Assembly: GCF_036323735.1 (NCBI RefSeq)
Contig: NC_086021.1
Location: 162,665,476-162,729,475, forward strand
Length of the DNA: 64,000 nucleotides
Source of the DNA: Rattus norvegicus
Taxonomy: Eukaryota > Chordata > Mammalia > Rodentia > Muridae
Direction of reading: 5' to 3'
Shown here: positions 36,401 to 45,354 of the stretch, in pieces
Numbering within the stretch: the stretch's first letter is position 1
How the letters are laid out: the number at the start of each line of letters is the position of its first letter
The notes under the pieces: generated by a model
Database searches by the model: none
Told to the model about the DNA's origin: nothing
The model's input: only the letters and a program-made list of their open reading frames with translations
Position numbers and translations under genes: made by a program

Positions 36401-39400
36401 TTATATAGGGAGGAAACTCTTGGGGAAGGGCAGTTCAGGCCCTGGACTGCAAATGTTTAAGGTTGGGCAGGTTTTGCCAGGTAGGGGCACTGAGAGCTGG
36501 AGGGAGAACTGGAGACCAGGTCTGCTTTGATATGTAAGATAGGCACCTCAGCCCCTTGTCCAGGGCCCACACTTACTACCTAGACCAAGCTGCTGGCCTG
36601 AACTCAGAGATCCAACTGGCTCTGTTTCCTGAGTGCTGAGATCAAAGGTGTGCTACCACGCCTGGCACGATTTACTTCTTTTTTTCAGTTATCAGTTCCT
36701 TCTTTTTATTAACTCATACACAACCACTTGTCTTATGGTTTGTTGAAGCAGTGAGTCAGGTACCACTTGCCACAGAAATGCCTGTCAGAGTGGCTACCCT
36801 GAAAACTCTCGCACCACACTCCTCAGAAGGACATTCCCGATGAAGTCGCCTGGTTTTGCATCCACCTTATAGTATTTCAGCACAGCCAACTTGACCTTCT
36901 TCCTCTTATGCTTATTCTTCTTGGGAGTGGTGTAAGACTTCTTCCTTTCCTCAGCACCACCACGAAGTCTCAGCACGAGATGGGGCGTGGACTCCTTTTG
37001 AATGTTGTAGTCAGACAAAGTACGGCCATCTTCCAGCTTCTCACCAGCAAAGACCAACCTGTAAGGGTCTTCACAAAAATCTGCATCAGGGCGGCAGCTC
37101 CACCCTTGATGGCGGATCGGAAAGAAGAATTACTTCTTAATTTTTAAAAAAGATTTATTTACTTATGTATGTGAGTATACAGTTGCTGTCTTCAGACACA
37201 CCAGAGGAGGGCATCAGATTCCATTACAGATGGCTCACAACCATCTAATGAGATCTGATGCCTTCTTCTGGTGTGTCTGAAGACAGCGACAGTGTACTTA
37301 CATGTAATTAATAAATAAATTTTAAACTTTTTTTAATAGCGTCTTTGTGGAAATCAAAGCTTTCTAGTGGAATTTATGGGGGATTAGAACTGCCCCCGAC
37401 CCACTGAGCTCTGCTTTAGCTGGTCTTGGACTCAGTTATAACTGTTGGTCATCGTGCTGAGCTGGCTTGTGGGTTCTTCTTCCGCTTCAGTCAGCCTTAA
37501 ATTTCTCTTTTTTGATCCCATATCCGAGAAAAGCTCCTTACTAGTTAAGGTGTGATTTTCTTTCTTTCTTCTTCTTCTTTTTTTTTTTTTTTTTCTTTTT
37601 CGAGACAGGGTAGCCTGTCTGTGTAGCCCTAGCTTTCCTGAAACTCACTATGTAGACCAGGCTGGCCTCAAACTCAGAGATGAGCCTTCCTCTACCTCCA
37701 GAGTGCTGGAATTCAAAGCATATATTACCATGCTCAGCTCTAAGGTATAGTCTCGCAGGCTCAAAGGCTGCCCTTTCTTGGGAACTCACAGTCAAGGCTG
37801 CCATGAACTAGTATATATTATTTATCTGAGGCTGAAGAAAATTGACATTAAACTGAACTGGAATTTTGTTTATGTTTTAAAACGTTGATCAAAATCCACA
37901 TCATTTTGGGGTTTGATGTTTTATTGGTTCACCGGTGCTCACTGTTTTCAATATCTTGTACAGGTCAAAGTATTGAAGCTTACTGTTGAAGACTTGGAGA
38001 AGGAGAGAGATTTCTACTTCGGCAAGCTAAGGAACATTGAATTGATTTGCCAGGAGAATGAGGGGGAAAATGACCCTGTACTGCAGAGGATTGTAGATAT
38101 TCTTTATGCCACAGATGTACGTGTTTCCCTGAAGAGAGTTTCTTTCTATTCTGCCACCTAAGAAAGAAATGTAACGATGTTGATTTCACCTCACTTTGTG
38201 CTGGTAGCTGTATTCCAGTGTAGGACTTACCAGAAAGTTTCACCTTTGACTCCCTTCAAGTTAGCCAAAGAGCGTCTTCCCTAGGTATCCCAGAGTTCCT
38301 GTGTCTTCTTCGCTTGAGGAAGCAAGAAGCTTGGGAAGTGGCTGGTGTGCCCAGCTTCTGTATTTGCAGACCACTCACCTGGAGGTGGTGTTGCCATTAT
38401 TAGGACTGCCCTCACGGAAGCCCTTGGCCCGTAGCTGCCAAGGTGTGCCTTGCTTCTCCCTCCCAGTCAGGAGCTTGCCTGACTCCTTTTGTAATTTTCT
38501 TTGGATTCATCTTTATCACTTTATTATTTTAGCCTTTAATCATGACATTAGTTCATCAGAAAAGACTGATTTTCCTCACCTTAGGTTTAGGATTAATACC
38601 TGGCTGTGTCCACTGTTTAGCAGTATTTGTAATTATGCACACCTCAAAGGTCTGTGTCACACACATAGAGTGAACTGTACACATGTTCAAAATCAAAAAG
38701 ATGATGAAGGTGTAGGAGTTTTACAGTGAAAGTGCATCTCAACTAATTTAAGTCATACAGATTTAGTTGAAAAGACAAATCTAGATGTGTTTTTATGAAA
38801 GAGCTGTACAGCACAGAGAGCAGGGGGAGGGGCCCAGAGTCTACCTTGTTCTTGGCTTCGCAGCCCTCATTGATCCTGAACCAATTGTGTTGCACTGTTG
38901 CAGGTGCTGTGGTTCAGTACGTGCATTCAGTGTAACAAAGATGCCTGAAGGCAGAGTTAATTCGGGCAAAATACTAAGCCTTTTATCTTCAGATAGCCCA
39001 GGCAAACCTTGTATTTAGTAGTCCCCCTTCTTCAGCCCCTCAGATGTTAGAATTACAGGTATGAGTGTGGCACTCAGGTTAGGATACTGAATTGATGGGC
39101 AACTAAAGTTTTGTTTGTTTTTGATCAAGGCTTTCATACCAGGTTGGGATTGAACTCACTCTGTAGCGGATGAGCCTGAACTCCTGTTTGCACATCCTGA
39201 GTTTTGGGAATGTTTTTGTTTAAGCAACTGGGGGTTGAATTCAGTTTTGTCTTGTATATAATTAAGTGCTTTGCTACTGGAACTCTCTTAGGAGTTTTTT
39301 GAGGCAGGATCTCATTCTACCCTGGCTGCCTTGGAACTCAAGTCTGTAGTTACAGACTGGCCTCAAGCCTCATGACCATCTTCCTACCTTAGCCTCCTGA

Positions 39401-40095
39401 GAGCTGGTATTACCGGTGTGACCCACCATTCCTGGACTTGGAGTTAAAGATATTTTGAGGGAATACACATTTTTTAAACATACATTTAGGCACATAAATA
39501 TTCACTACTTCTTAATGCTATGAGAATAATCCGTGTGTAGTTTTGGCATTAAGAAGTGGGGCTGGGGGCTGGAGAGATGGCTCAGTGATTAAGAGCACCC
39601 GACTGCTCTTCCAGAGGTCATGAGTTCAATTCCCAGCAACCACATGGTGGCTCACAACCATCCGTAAAGAGATCCGATTCCCTCTTCTGGTGTATCTGAA
39701 GACAGCTACAGTGTATTTATATATAATAAATGAATAAATCTTTAAAAAAAAAAAAAAAGAAGTGGGGCTGTTGCTGGGAGGTGGACACACCTTTAAACCT
39801 AGCTCTAGGAGGCAGAGGCAGGACAGGAAGTGTGAAGCAGGCAAGGGCTATTTAGGGAGACCTTATATCAAAAATTAAAACAAAAGTATGAATGCTATTG
39901 TCTAAAAAGTACAGTAGTGGTCACCTAGTTCTGCTTAAGTGCCAATCGTGTGGAGACAGGGAGACTGCTGCAGGTGAGGCGAGGGAGGAGCTGGCACTGT
40001 TGAGTAACAGCTTTCCTCTCTTCATTTTCCCTCTTCAGGAAGGCTTTGTGATACCTGACGAGGGGGGCCCACAGGAGGAACAAGAAGAGTATTAA
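18496..40095 (+). CDS. Mapre1: Microtubule-associated protein RP/EB family member 1 (EB1), complete, six coding exons
   Basis: EB1 binds growing microtubule plus ends and recruits SxIP and CAP-Gly partners in the cytoplasm and spindle. Coding exons 18496-18616, 27370-27515, 29294-29501, 32900-33021, 37964-38116 and 40039-40095 join with matching phases into 268 residues. They start [20 protein letters not shown] and end [11 protein letters not shown]. Residues about 14-116 form the calponin-homology microtubule-binding domain ([38 protein letters not shown]). Residues 117-190 are the Ser/Pro/Lys-rich linker, and about 191-255 the coiled-coil EB homology domain ([20 protein letters not shown]). 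The tail is acidic with the C-terminal EEY motif that CAP-Gly domains bind. The start codon has a strong context (AAGATGG). All introns are GT-AG. Length equals the known mammalian protein. No disruption is seen. Confidence 0.99.
18670..18764 (-). repeat. ID SINE, reversed, inserted inside a B1
   Basis: Poly-T is followed by CGGAGCTGGGGACCGAACCC, GCGCTCTACCACTGAGC and TAAATCCCCAACCCC, the full ID body reversed. The 10-bp CAGTTTCTCT flanks both sides (18662-18671 and 18765-18774). The interrupted B1 continues to about 18870. Confidence 0.95.
18985..19110 (+). repeat. Old ID/B4-like tRNA-derived SINE
   Basis: GTGTGGCTCAGTTGATAGAG and GGGTTTGATTCCCAAGGCTG preserve the A-box and B-box spacing of a tRNA-derived SINE; diverged from the young ID copies. 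Confidence 0.6.
20760..20835 (+). repeat. (TG)n-(CG)n alternating purine-pyrimidine tract
   Basis: About 52 bp of pure TG runs directly into GCGCGCGCATGCGCGCGCGCGCAC. Strict alternation over roughly 76 bp makes it a strong Z-DNA candidate in Mapre1 intron 2. Confidence 0.95.
21222..21336 (+). repeat. ID SINE, forward, young, with perfect 14-bp target-site duplication
   Basis: Body GGGGCTGGGGATTTAGCTCA through GGTTCGGTCCCCAGCTCCG, then a long A tail. AAGACTGGATCTGC is duplicated exactly at 21208-21221 and 21337-21350. Confidence 0.97.
21394..21740 (+). repeat. B1 SINE followed by B2 SINE, both forward
   Basis: B1 at 21394-21545 (GAGTGTGGTGACGAATGCTT, GGGAGGCAGAGGCAGGCAGA, tail with CAAAAAACAA). 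B2 at 21556-21740 (GGGGCCGGAAAGATAGCTCT, CAGCAACCACATGGTGGTTC, ending AAACAAATCTTACTT). Confidence 0.88.
22135..22370 (-). mobile_element. Short 5'-truncated L1 (3' UTR only), reversed, tail expanded to TTTC/TTCC microsatellite
   Basis: Flanked by perfect 15-bp duplications ATTTATGATTCTTCT at 22120-22134 and 22371-22385. Inside, reading +, are poly-T, an AT-rich bit, (TTCC)n and (TTTC)n to 22280. About 90 bp of antisense L1 3' UTR follows (CACTCCAGATTTTATTCCC, CTGACTGTTCCACATCCCAT), ending in a 13-C run that corresponds to the L1 G-rich polypurine tract. The host is a reversed B1 (about 22055-22440). Confidence 0.85.
22722..22769 (+). repeat. (TC)n microsatellite
   Basis: 48 bp of uninterrupted TC in Mapre1 intron 2. 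Confidence 0.96.
24366..24467 (+). repeat. (CT)n then (CCCT)n polypyrimidine tract
   Basis: About 100 bp of pure pyrimidine on the + strand with mirror symmetry in both halves; a candidate for triplex (H-DNA) formation. Confidence 0.95.
25152..25482. mobile_element. URR1-like rodent repeat, near full length
   Basis: Starts AGGGCTTTATTGCTGTGAAC and ends GTGCCACTCCCTGGGCCGAG plus AATCAACACAGG; parallels the 7.1-kb copy throughout. An AATT tandem (25485-25506) adjoins its end. Confidence 0.7.
27370..27515 (+). CDS. Mapre1: Mapre1 exon 3
   Basis: Acceptor GATTCAG ends at 27369, donor GTAAGT starts at 27516. Codes residues 41-89 of the calponin-homology domain ([20 protein letters not shown] to RMGVDK), ending in phase 0. 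Confidence 0.98.
27516..29293 (+). other. Mapre1: Mapre1 intron 3: reversed B1 and B3-type SINEs
   Basis: Reversed B1 copies at 27745-27895 and 27905-28055. Reversed B3-like at 28230-28430 and 28700-28850, with degenerate B1-like sequence to about 29095. A short TG tract starts at 27600. Confidence 0.7.
29294..29501 (+). CDS. Mapre1: Mapre1 exon 4
   Basis: Acceptor TCTCTGCAG ends at 29293, donor GTAAAC at 29502. Codes residues 90-158 plus one base. It covers the end of the CH domain and the start of the basic, Pro/Ser-rich linker ([17 protein letters not shown]). Confidence 0.98.
29502..32899 (+). other. Mapre1: Mapre1 intron 4: SINE-bearing, no other gene
   Basis: Reversed B3-type at 30360-30566 (CCAGAAGAGGGTGTTATATT, ATCTTTCCAGCC), reversed B1 at 30885-30985, and reversed B1 at 31380-31520. 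From 31,550 to 32,890 the sequence is largely unique; a 136-codon minus-strand frame there has no recognisable features. Confidence 0.7.
31022..31117 (-). repeat. ID SINE, reversed, with target-site duplication
   Basis: Poly-T then CGGAGCTGTGGACCGAACCC to AAATCCCCAACCCC. TGAAATAATTTT flanks it at 31010-31021 and 31121-31132. Confidence 0.94.
32900..33021 (+). CDS. Mapre1: Mapre1 exon 5 (linker)
   Basis: Acceptor TTCTCTCAG ends at 32899, donor GTATGC at 33022. Codes residues 159-199: [20 protein letters not shown] to [10 protein letters not shown], the linker leading to the coiled coil. This part is variable between EB-family members. Confidence 0.98.
33438..33527 (+). repeat. ID SINE, forward, young, with perfect 16-bp target-site duplication
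   Basis: GGTTGGGGATTTAGCTCTGG, then GCCTAGCAAGCGCAAGGCCC and GTCCCCAGCTCCG plus an A-rich tail. AAGAGTGGAAGTGCTC is repeated exactly at 33422-33437 and 33528-33543. Two bases of the A-box region are lost (AGCTCTGGT for AGCTCAGTGGT). Confidence 0.97.
34277..34443. mobile_element. Small non-autonomous hAT-Charlie DNA transposon (RCHARR1-like)
   Basis: 167 bp with inverted ends: GCAGTGGTTCTCAACCTT at the left and its near complement AAGGTTGGGAGCCTCTGCT at the right. CAGTGGTTCTCAA is the standard Charlie terminus. Too short to code for a transposase. Confidence 0.85.
35719..35914 (+). repeat. B2 SINE, forward, with perfect 14-bp target-site duplication
   Basis: GGGCTGGAGAGTTGGCTCAG to AATAAATGAATCTTT and a poly(A) tail. 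AAGAGACTATTCCT is duplicated at 35705-35718 and 35915-35928. Confidence 0.96.
36090..36668 (-). repeat. Reversed B1 split by an insert of about 420 bp
   Basis: B1 5' end on this strand at 36090-36154 (TTTTTTGAGACAAGGTCTCA, GGTCTGAAACTCAC), resuming at about 36576 (TAGACCAAGCTGCTGGCCTG, AACTCAGAGATC, AGGTGTGCTACCACGCCTGG). The inserted DNA between is described under findings; its family is not certain. Confidence 0.65.
36671..36680. repeat. Left target-site duplication of the Rps27a pseudogene
   Basis: TTTACTTCTT, 9 of 10 bases shared with ATTACTTCTT at 37129-37138 on the other side. Short, so moderately supported. Confidence 0.6.
36681..37128 (-). pseudogene. Rps27a-ps: Processed pseudogene of ubiquitin-ribosomal protein S27a fusion
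   Basis: Reading the minus strand, a start at 37086 gives [10 protein letters not shown], then about 97 bp (codons 11-42 of ubiquitin) are missing and the frame shifts. A second frame from 37057 continues [26 protein letters not shown], then the S27a part [18 protein letters not shown] and [10 protein letters not shown]. Further small deletions break the zinc-finger part, which survives only as scattered sequence. AATAAA on this strand is at 36705-36710, followed by a short A tail and a probable target-site duplication. Intronless, inside Mapre1 intron 5, antisense to Mapre1. Not functional. Confidence 0.93.
37142..37325. repeat. Inverted pair of B2 SINE 3' halves (long hairpin)
   Basis: Left arm 37148-37230 is a reversed B2 3' half (TCTTCAGACACACCAGAGGA). 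Right arm 37240-37325 is a forward B2 3' half (TCTGGTGTGTCTGAAGACAG). They meet head to head with almost no spacer, around GATGGCTCACAACCATC, which is itself a small palindrome. The tRNA-like heads of both copies are absent. Confidence 0.9.
37964..38116 (+). CDS. Mapre1: Mapre1 exon 6 (EB homology domain)
   Basis: Acceptor TTGTACAG ends at 37963, donor GTACGT at 38117. Codes residues 200-250: [20 protein letters not shown] to [11 protein letters not shown], the dimerising coiled coil and four-helix bundle that binds SxIP motifs. Confidence 0.98.
38117..40038 (+). other. Mapre1: Mapre1 intron 6: unique first kilobase, then SINEs
   Basis: 38,117-39,280 is unique; its 142-codon open frame (38301-38729) looks like chance. 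A reversed B1 lies at 39290-39440, a forward B2 at 39565-39756, and a forward B1-like piece at 39775-39875. Confidence 0.7.
39565..39756 (+). repeat. B2 SINE, forward, with perfect 14-bp target-site duplication
   Basis: GGGGCTGGAGAGATGGCTCA through AATAAATGAATAAATCTTT and poly(A). AAGAAGTGGGGCTG occurs at 39551-39564 and 39757-39770. Confidence 0.96.
40039..40095 (+). CDS. Mapre1: Mapre1 exon 7 coding part and stop
   Basis: Acceptor CCTCTTCAG ends at 40038. Codes [18 protein letters not shown] (residues 251-268) and stops at TAA 40093-40095. The EEY end is the CAP-Gly ligand, similar to the alpha-tubulin tail. Confidence 0.98.
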   Translation, partial: EGFVIPDEGGPQEEQEEY

Positions 40096-41692
40096 GCAGT
40101 CTGGACCAGCAGAGCAACATCCGACGTCTTCACTCCAAATCATGTGCTTACCTGTTAAATACTCCCTTTTATTAATCTTAGAGGATTCACTGGTTTCTTT
40201 TCATAAGCAAAAAGTACCTCTTCTCAAAGTGCACTTTGCAGAAGTCTCACCTTTTCCGATGAGTTTGAGTTAGGAGCCTTTGCCTTGTAGCAGAGCAGTG
40301 TTAACATCTAGTTGGTCCACCAGGGGAACGAGAGGCCAACCATGGGGCCCTTCAATGTGGATGCTGGTCACACTGACTGATGGAGAAGGGAGGGGGTTAT
40401 AATACACGAGGTGACAACCTCAGAAGTGTAAAGACTGAATTGAATTCTAAGCTAATGTGAAATTCTGGCAGAGAACGTTTTAATAAATAAATGCCTTAAG
40501 AGTATTTAAAAATATGCTTCCATATTTCAAAATATAAAGTGTAACATGACAGGAGATTTTATGTGTCTGACATTGTGTCTGGGAAGGAAGGGCCAGACTT
40601 TAGATCCTTTGGAACCTGCTGTCGTAGGCCTTTCAGTGCAGCTTGAATCTTACGGTTGTAGACTTTGGCCCAGAAGTAAAGTTTGGAAAGTTCTGTAAAG
40701 CCATTTTGTGTCACTGACCAGTTGCATCCCTGCTATAAAAGCAAGCAGCATGGTTGCTTGGGTGAAGAGAGGGCGTCTGGGCCCTGCAGTGCCTGAGGCG
40801 AAGAGCTCAGCTTTCCCTTGGGCGTTCCTCTCATCTTTTCAAACTGTCCCCCAGGTCCAGTGGGACCTGCCCACATCTCTGGGATTTGAATGGGTGCTGA
40901 GTCCCAGCATACTGTCTTTTAAGTTTACATTTAACACGTTCTCTTCTCTGCTCCCTTTGACCTCTGACTCCTTAAGTTTGCTGCTGAGGGTTGTAAATAC
41001 AGCAGGCAGGTGACCGGGCTGCAAGTTCTTGCTGGACCTCTGGCAAAGGAGTGATCAGTGAAGGCCAGTGCCACCTTGGGCTCTGTGAGGCCAGGGTGCT
41101 CGCTGTCTGCTGTCACAGCTCCCACTGTCACCTGAGAACTTTGCCAGTGCACTAATCTCTTTGGAGATAAAATTCTCTAGTGTGTTACTAATGTTAAAAT
41201 GTTTTTTTTAAGAATATACAGTACCATGACTGAAATATTAATATTTAAAATAGTTCATTCCTTAATTCTCCCTCATTTGCTTTACCCACAGCCTATTCAT
41301 TTCCTTTGGCAGAACTCTGCACAATGTGTTACCCACTACTGAGATTGTTCCGCCCCTGACGTGTTTGTGTTGATTTGTTTCTGGTGGTAGAGTGTCTTAT
41401 GCTGTGTGTAGAAACAGGCATTTTATGACAGATTGTTATGTAGTGCATGCTCTGTGGAATTCAGAGGAAAATCCAGATTCAGTGATTAACAATGCCAAAA
41501 AAAAAAAAAAAAAAAGTAAGTTAACTAGCCATTGTTCAACGACAGCGGTGCTGTTTCCTCCTCTGTGGCCTTTCAGACTTCTGTTGACCCCAATTCCATT
41601 TTATTGGGAACCCATTTTCCACCTGGTCTTTCTTGACAGGGTTTTTTTCTACTTTAAACAGTTTTTAAATAAAATTCTGTATTTCAAGAGTG
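40096..41692 (+). other. Mapre1: Mapre1 3' UTR with two poly(A) signal sites
   Basis: The proximal overlapping AATAAA signals lie at 40482-40487 and 40486-40491. The distal AATAAA at 41668-41673 is followed by TGTCCTGTCTTCTG, a good downstream element, so cleavage near 41690 is inferred. The 1.6-kb UTR is SINE-free apart from an A run near 41500. Confidence 0.8.
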
Positions 41693-41699
41693 TCCTGTC

Positions 41700-44600
41700 T
41701 TCTGAAATGTGTCTTGCCTCGGGTATAAGCTTTTAATCCTAGAGATAAGATAGCTACGCATCCATCCTCAGCCTCAGCCGAGCTCGCAGTGGGCTGAGAA
41801 GTGATCCCTACTTTCTCAACTAGGACTAATCTTTTAATCCCTCACTTCCCAAACTAACCAATTGGTTCTTTCCTTCCTCAGTCCTCCTCCCTCCCTCCTT
41901 CCCTCCCTCCCTGCCTCCTCGTCCTCGTTCTCCCTCCTTTTGTTTTTTGAGACAGGGCTTTTACTATTGTCCTGTTTGGGCTCAAATTTGTCGTCGTCCT
42001 CTTGAAGAGTGGAATTGTGTGCTCTCATGCCTGGCTTAAAATTGCTTATGTTGAATTCTTTCTTTTTTAAAAAAGTTCACAGTACAGTTTTCAGTCTTCC
42101 ACTGTTTTAAATTCCTGGTACCTTGAGAAGGTTTCCCTCACAGAAGCAGAAAGCCTGACCTAGCTGTTAGGAATGCAGCTGGACAGTGCTTGGCTGATGA
42201 TTTAATTGGAGGTAATTGTTTCATTGTGGTGAAAATGCATTTACAGAGTCAGTCAGTACACTCTTAAATTGGACAGTAAAGTTGTTGCCTCTTTTCTGTA
42301 AAGTCCTACACCTTTAAAAATGAGTTTAAAATGTGATCCACTCGTGTTTTTGTATATTGAAATGTTAAATGAAAGGTTATTTCATCTGATCTTGAGAGTA
42401 CCTACAGTAATGGCTGTTCTGGAAGTGAAACTTAGTGATTTTCGTGAAGTTTATATTCAGCGCTGCCCCTGGAGGATTCCATCCAGGATCATTACCAGTT
42501 TGGGGGGGAATTTGGCACCATCTGCATTCATCATTAAGAAGACACCCTGAAGTGATGCATGATGGGTGCTGTTAGCTGAGAAGTTAGTAGGTAGGGGGTG
42601 AAGTGGAGACTGCATCCACTGACCTGTTTTGGCCATATAAAGCCTCAATGTGACTGACTGAGGTTAGGGTGATGGTGCAGCTTGAACGTGCTTGGCATGG
42701 CCTTTGGTATGCAGAGGAACAGACTACTGCGGATAGATAGGGATTCAGGATCTGTTCTTCAGGCTAAATTGATGTGGGAGCTTGTTTGGTGTAGAACGTT
42801 TAGAAGTTCACCCTCAGAAATTCTTGAGTTGGGAGATGATGTATCTGTATTTTATTATGCCCCTCAGGTGGCCTAGACCTGGGCCCTGCCCAGGTGGAGC
42901 TTTTACTCTTAGTGTTTCAGTGAGATATAGGATGTGAGGGTTCTAATTCACCTCTTACTTTATGTTTTCTTGTTTGCGAATCAAGGACTCAGATGTTGGC
43001 TGGAAGGGCCTCAGGCAAGTGCAGAAACTGCTGTCTGGAAACAGGAGACATTATTTTGTGGCCAGAAATTGTTTATAGATTAGAAAAAAACATAGAACAG
43101 GGTTTTTATGCCCTGAAAATTCAGGGCATGACTGTATTTTGGATGTGAAGTGCTGAGTTCTTTTATTGCCTCTTTCTCAGCTTGGTGATGTTGGGCTCCT
43201 CTGTCTTTAGGCAATTTTCATCCTGTTGTTTCCAGGTGAAGGACTAGACACATTCAGTGTTTCATGTAAATGAGGAATTGAAGACTCCCAGTTCACTGGT
43301 TTTAAAAAGACTATCCATGGTTCTAGAATTGTCCTCCAGGATGTGAAGTGAGGACAGAAGCAGCTTTCTTTTGCTGTGACTGTGGGTCTCCTCAGGGAAA
43401 CTTTAAAGGTTAAGGCCGTGAGTGTTAGTGTGAGGAGCTTTTTGGGTGGTTTTCCCCTAGTCCATGGTTTGCTTAGTTTACAAATCAGGCTGTGGGCTGT
43501 AAGCCTGACAGACAAGTCCGGTCAGATTAGCTTGCCAGTGTGTGTGTGACCCAAATCTCACTGTTGTCAGCAGGGAGGGTGAAAGGAACTGCTTCCAGCT
43601 AAGCTAAACAATAGCATGTGATCATTGTCCATGAACCACAGGTTGTTTTTCTGTTCCGTCACTTCTGTGAGTGATGACGTCATACTTTGGAATTCTCATA
43701 GTTTATAAAATTTCAGAACCGAACAGCATGATGGTCATGTATCGCTCTTCATCATGCTTGCGTTGTGCTAACTAGGTGTGTAGGATTTTCTCAGAAGACA
43801 AGGAGGGTTCTGTGCTTTCACTGAACTGACCATAGCAAGAACCCTTGACCTATGTGGTAGCCATGTTACTGCATAGTTGTAACTTGTGAAGGCCAATCTT
43901 TTCTCTCAGCTTTGAGTGAATGAGTTCTTGTAACTCAGGGGCTTTCTGGTAACATTGTTGCTGGGTAGCTTCATGAATTTGAATCGTTTAGGTGAGGGGG
44001 TCTAAGCTTCCAGACCCATTTCTAGTCTCCTTTATCTAGACGCTTAAATCTTCTTGTTTTGAGGCAGGGTCTCATCTATTCCAGACTGGCCTTGAACCCA
44101 CTGTGTATTCTAGGGTGACTTTGAACGTTGGACCCTTCACCTTCTGAATGCTGGGATTATAGGCATGTATTACCATGCCTAACATCAAACCCAGGACTTC
44201 ATGCGTGCTAAGCAAACACTTCATCAGCCAAGCCACACATTTAGCCCCATGAATATTTTATTTTGAAAATTTTAAACTCCTTTTGAGGATGGTAAGCTAT
44301 GTGGTTTTGTTGTTTTTGTTTTTTGTTTTTTACAGATAGGTGTTGATGTCAAGTTTGTGTCACCTCACAGCTCAGTAATCTTACTCATTTTTGAGAGGGT
44401 TTCATTATGTGGCCCTGGCTGGCCTGGAACTTTGGGTGTAAATTAGTCTGGCCTCGAACTCACAGTAGTTTTCTAACATTGCCTTCCAAGTGCTGGGATT
44501 ACAGGTGTGCACCACCATGCTTGGCTTGCAAGTTACATAGAGCCGAAAGGTAGAGAGATGCCATTTTAGGATCCACAGCGAGGGGAGAGTGTTGATGTTG

Positions 44601-45020
44601 CTGAGTGTGAGTGAGGCGGTGGCCCTGAGGGACTGCTGTGGTTCCTCCCACCTGAGAGTCCTTTCAGCCATCAGCATGCCCTTGGATTAGAGCACATGTC
44701 CAAGGGTATTCTCCAGGTCGTAATGTCTGAATTCATCTCAAGTAGGCTTTGAGCTTTTCCCGAATCACCGTGCTGAGATTTATCTAGATTTTCCTTCTAT
44801 GCCTTCCCACATTTAAAGATCTTGAGTTACTGATTATATTTTGACTCTTTTGAACTTTTCCTAAAATGAATTTCTGTAACCAAGTCTTGTTTCTCCTCCC
44901 ACCCCATTTAGGGGGAAATTACCTCATACCTTGTTTTAGCTATATTAAATACTGATAGTTTAGTCAGTGAAAATAGGATTTAATTAAAAAACAAAACAAA
45001 ACAAACAAACAAACAAACAA
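41700..45020. other. Intergenic DNA downstream of Mapre1
   Basis: Reversed B1 pieces at 41945-42040, 44050-44180 and 44385-44530. From 42,060 to 44,040 the sequence is mostly unique and shows no gene; it holds the CRE plus TATA arrangement at 43675-43709. Confidence 0.65.
43675..43709 (+). promoter_or_regulatory. Palindromic CRE followed by TATA box (orphan promoter candidate)
   Basis: TGACGTCA at 43675-43682 and TATAAA at 43704-43709, 21 bp apart, in unique intergenic DNA. No coding region follows; function is inferred only. Confidence 0.35.
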
Positions 45021-45031
45021 AAAAACCCTAC

Positions 45032-45221
45032 CGGGCTGGAGAGATGGCTCAGTGGTTAAGAGCACCGACTGCTCTTCCAGAGGTCCTGAGTTCAAATCCC
45101 AGCAACCACATGGTGGCTCACAGCCATCTGTAATGGGATCTGATGCCCTCTTCTGGTGTGTCTGAAGACAGCTACAGTGTACTTATATATAATAAATGAA
45201 TAAATCTTAAAAAAAAAAAAA
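45032..45221 (+). repeat. B2 SINE, forward, with target-site duplication
   Basis: GGGCTGGAGAGATGGCTCAG to AATAAATGAATAAATCTT plus poly(A). AAAACCCTACC flanks both ends (near 45021-45031 and 45223-45233). Confidence 0.94.
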
Positions 45222-45354
45222 CAAAAACCCTACCACTAAGTTAGTGTTTGTCATTGGAAATTAGAAACTGTCTTAAGAATCAACATTCTATAGGGACAAA
45301 ACCAAAAATAAACATCAATTGTGTGTTTTTTTACTATAAAAATCTCTAGTTTCA

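Larger units (their letters stand above)
33022..37963 (+). other. Mapre1: Mapre1 intron 5: ID, hAT, B2, split B1, Rps27a pseudogene
   Basis: Elements are listed separately. Also a reversed B1 with poly-T at 33940-34060 and another at 37570-37740. From 34,450 to 35,190 the DNA is unique with no gene seen. Confidence 0.7.

Noticed and set aside
36794..37057. Functional ubiquitin-S27a gene
   Set aside because: About 32 ubiquitin codons are missing and the S27a part is frame-broken; poly(A) tail and flanking duplication indicate a retrocopy.
38301..38729. 142-codon open frame in Mapre1 intron 6
   Set aside because: Lies within an intron of a well-supported gene and shows no recognisable protein family or conserved motif.
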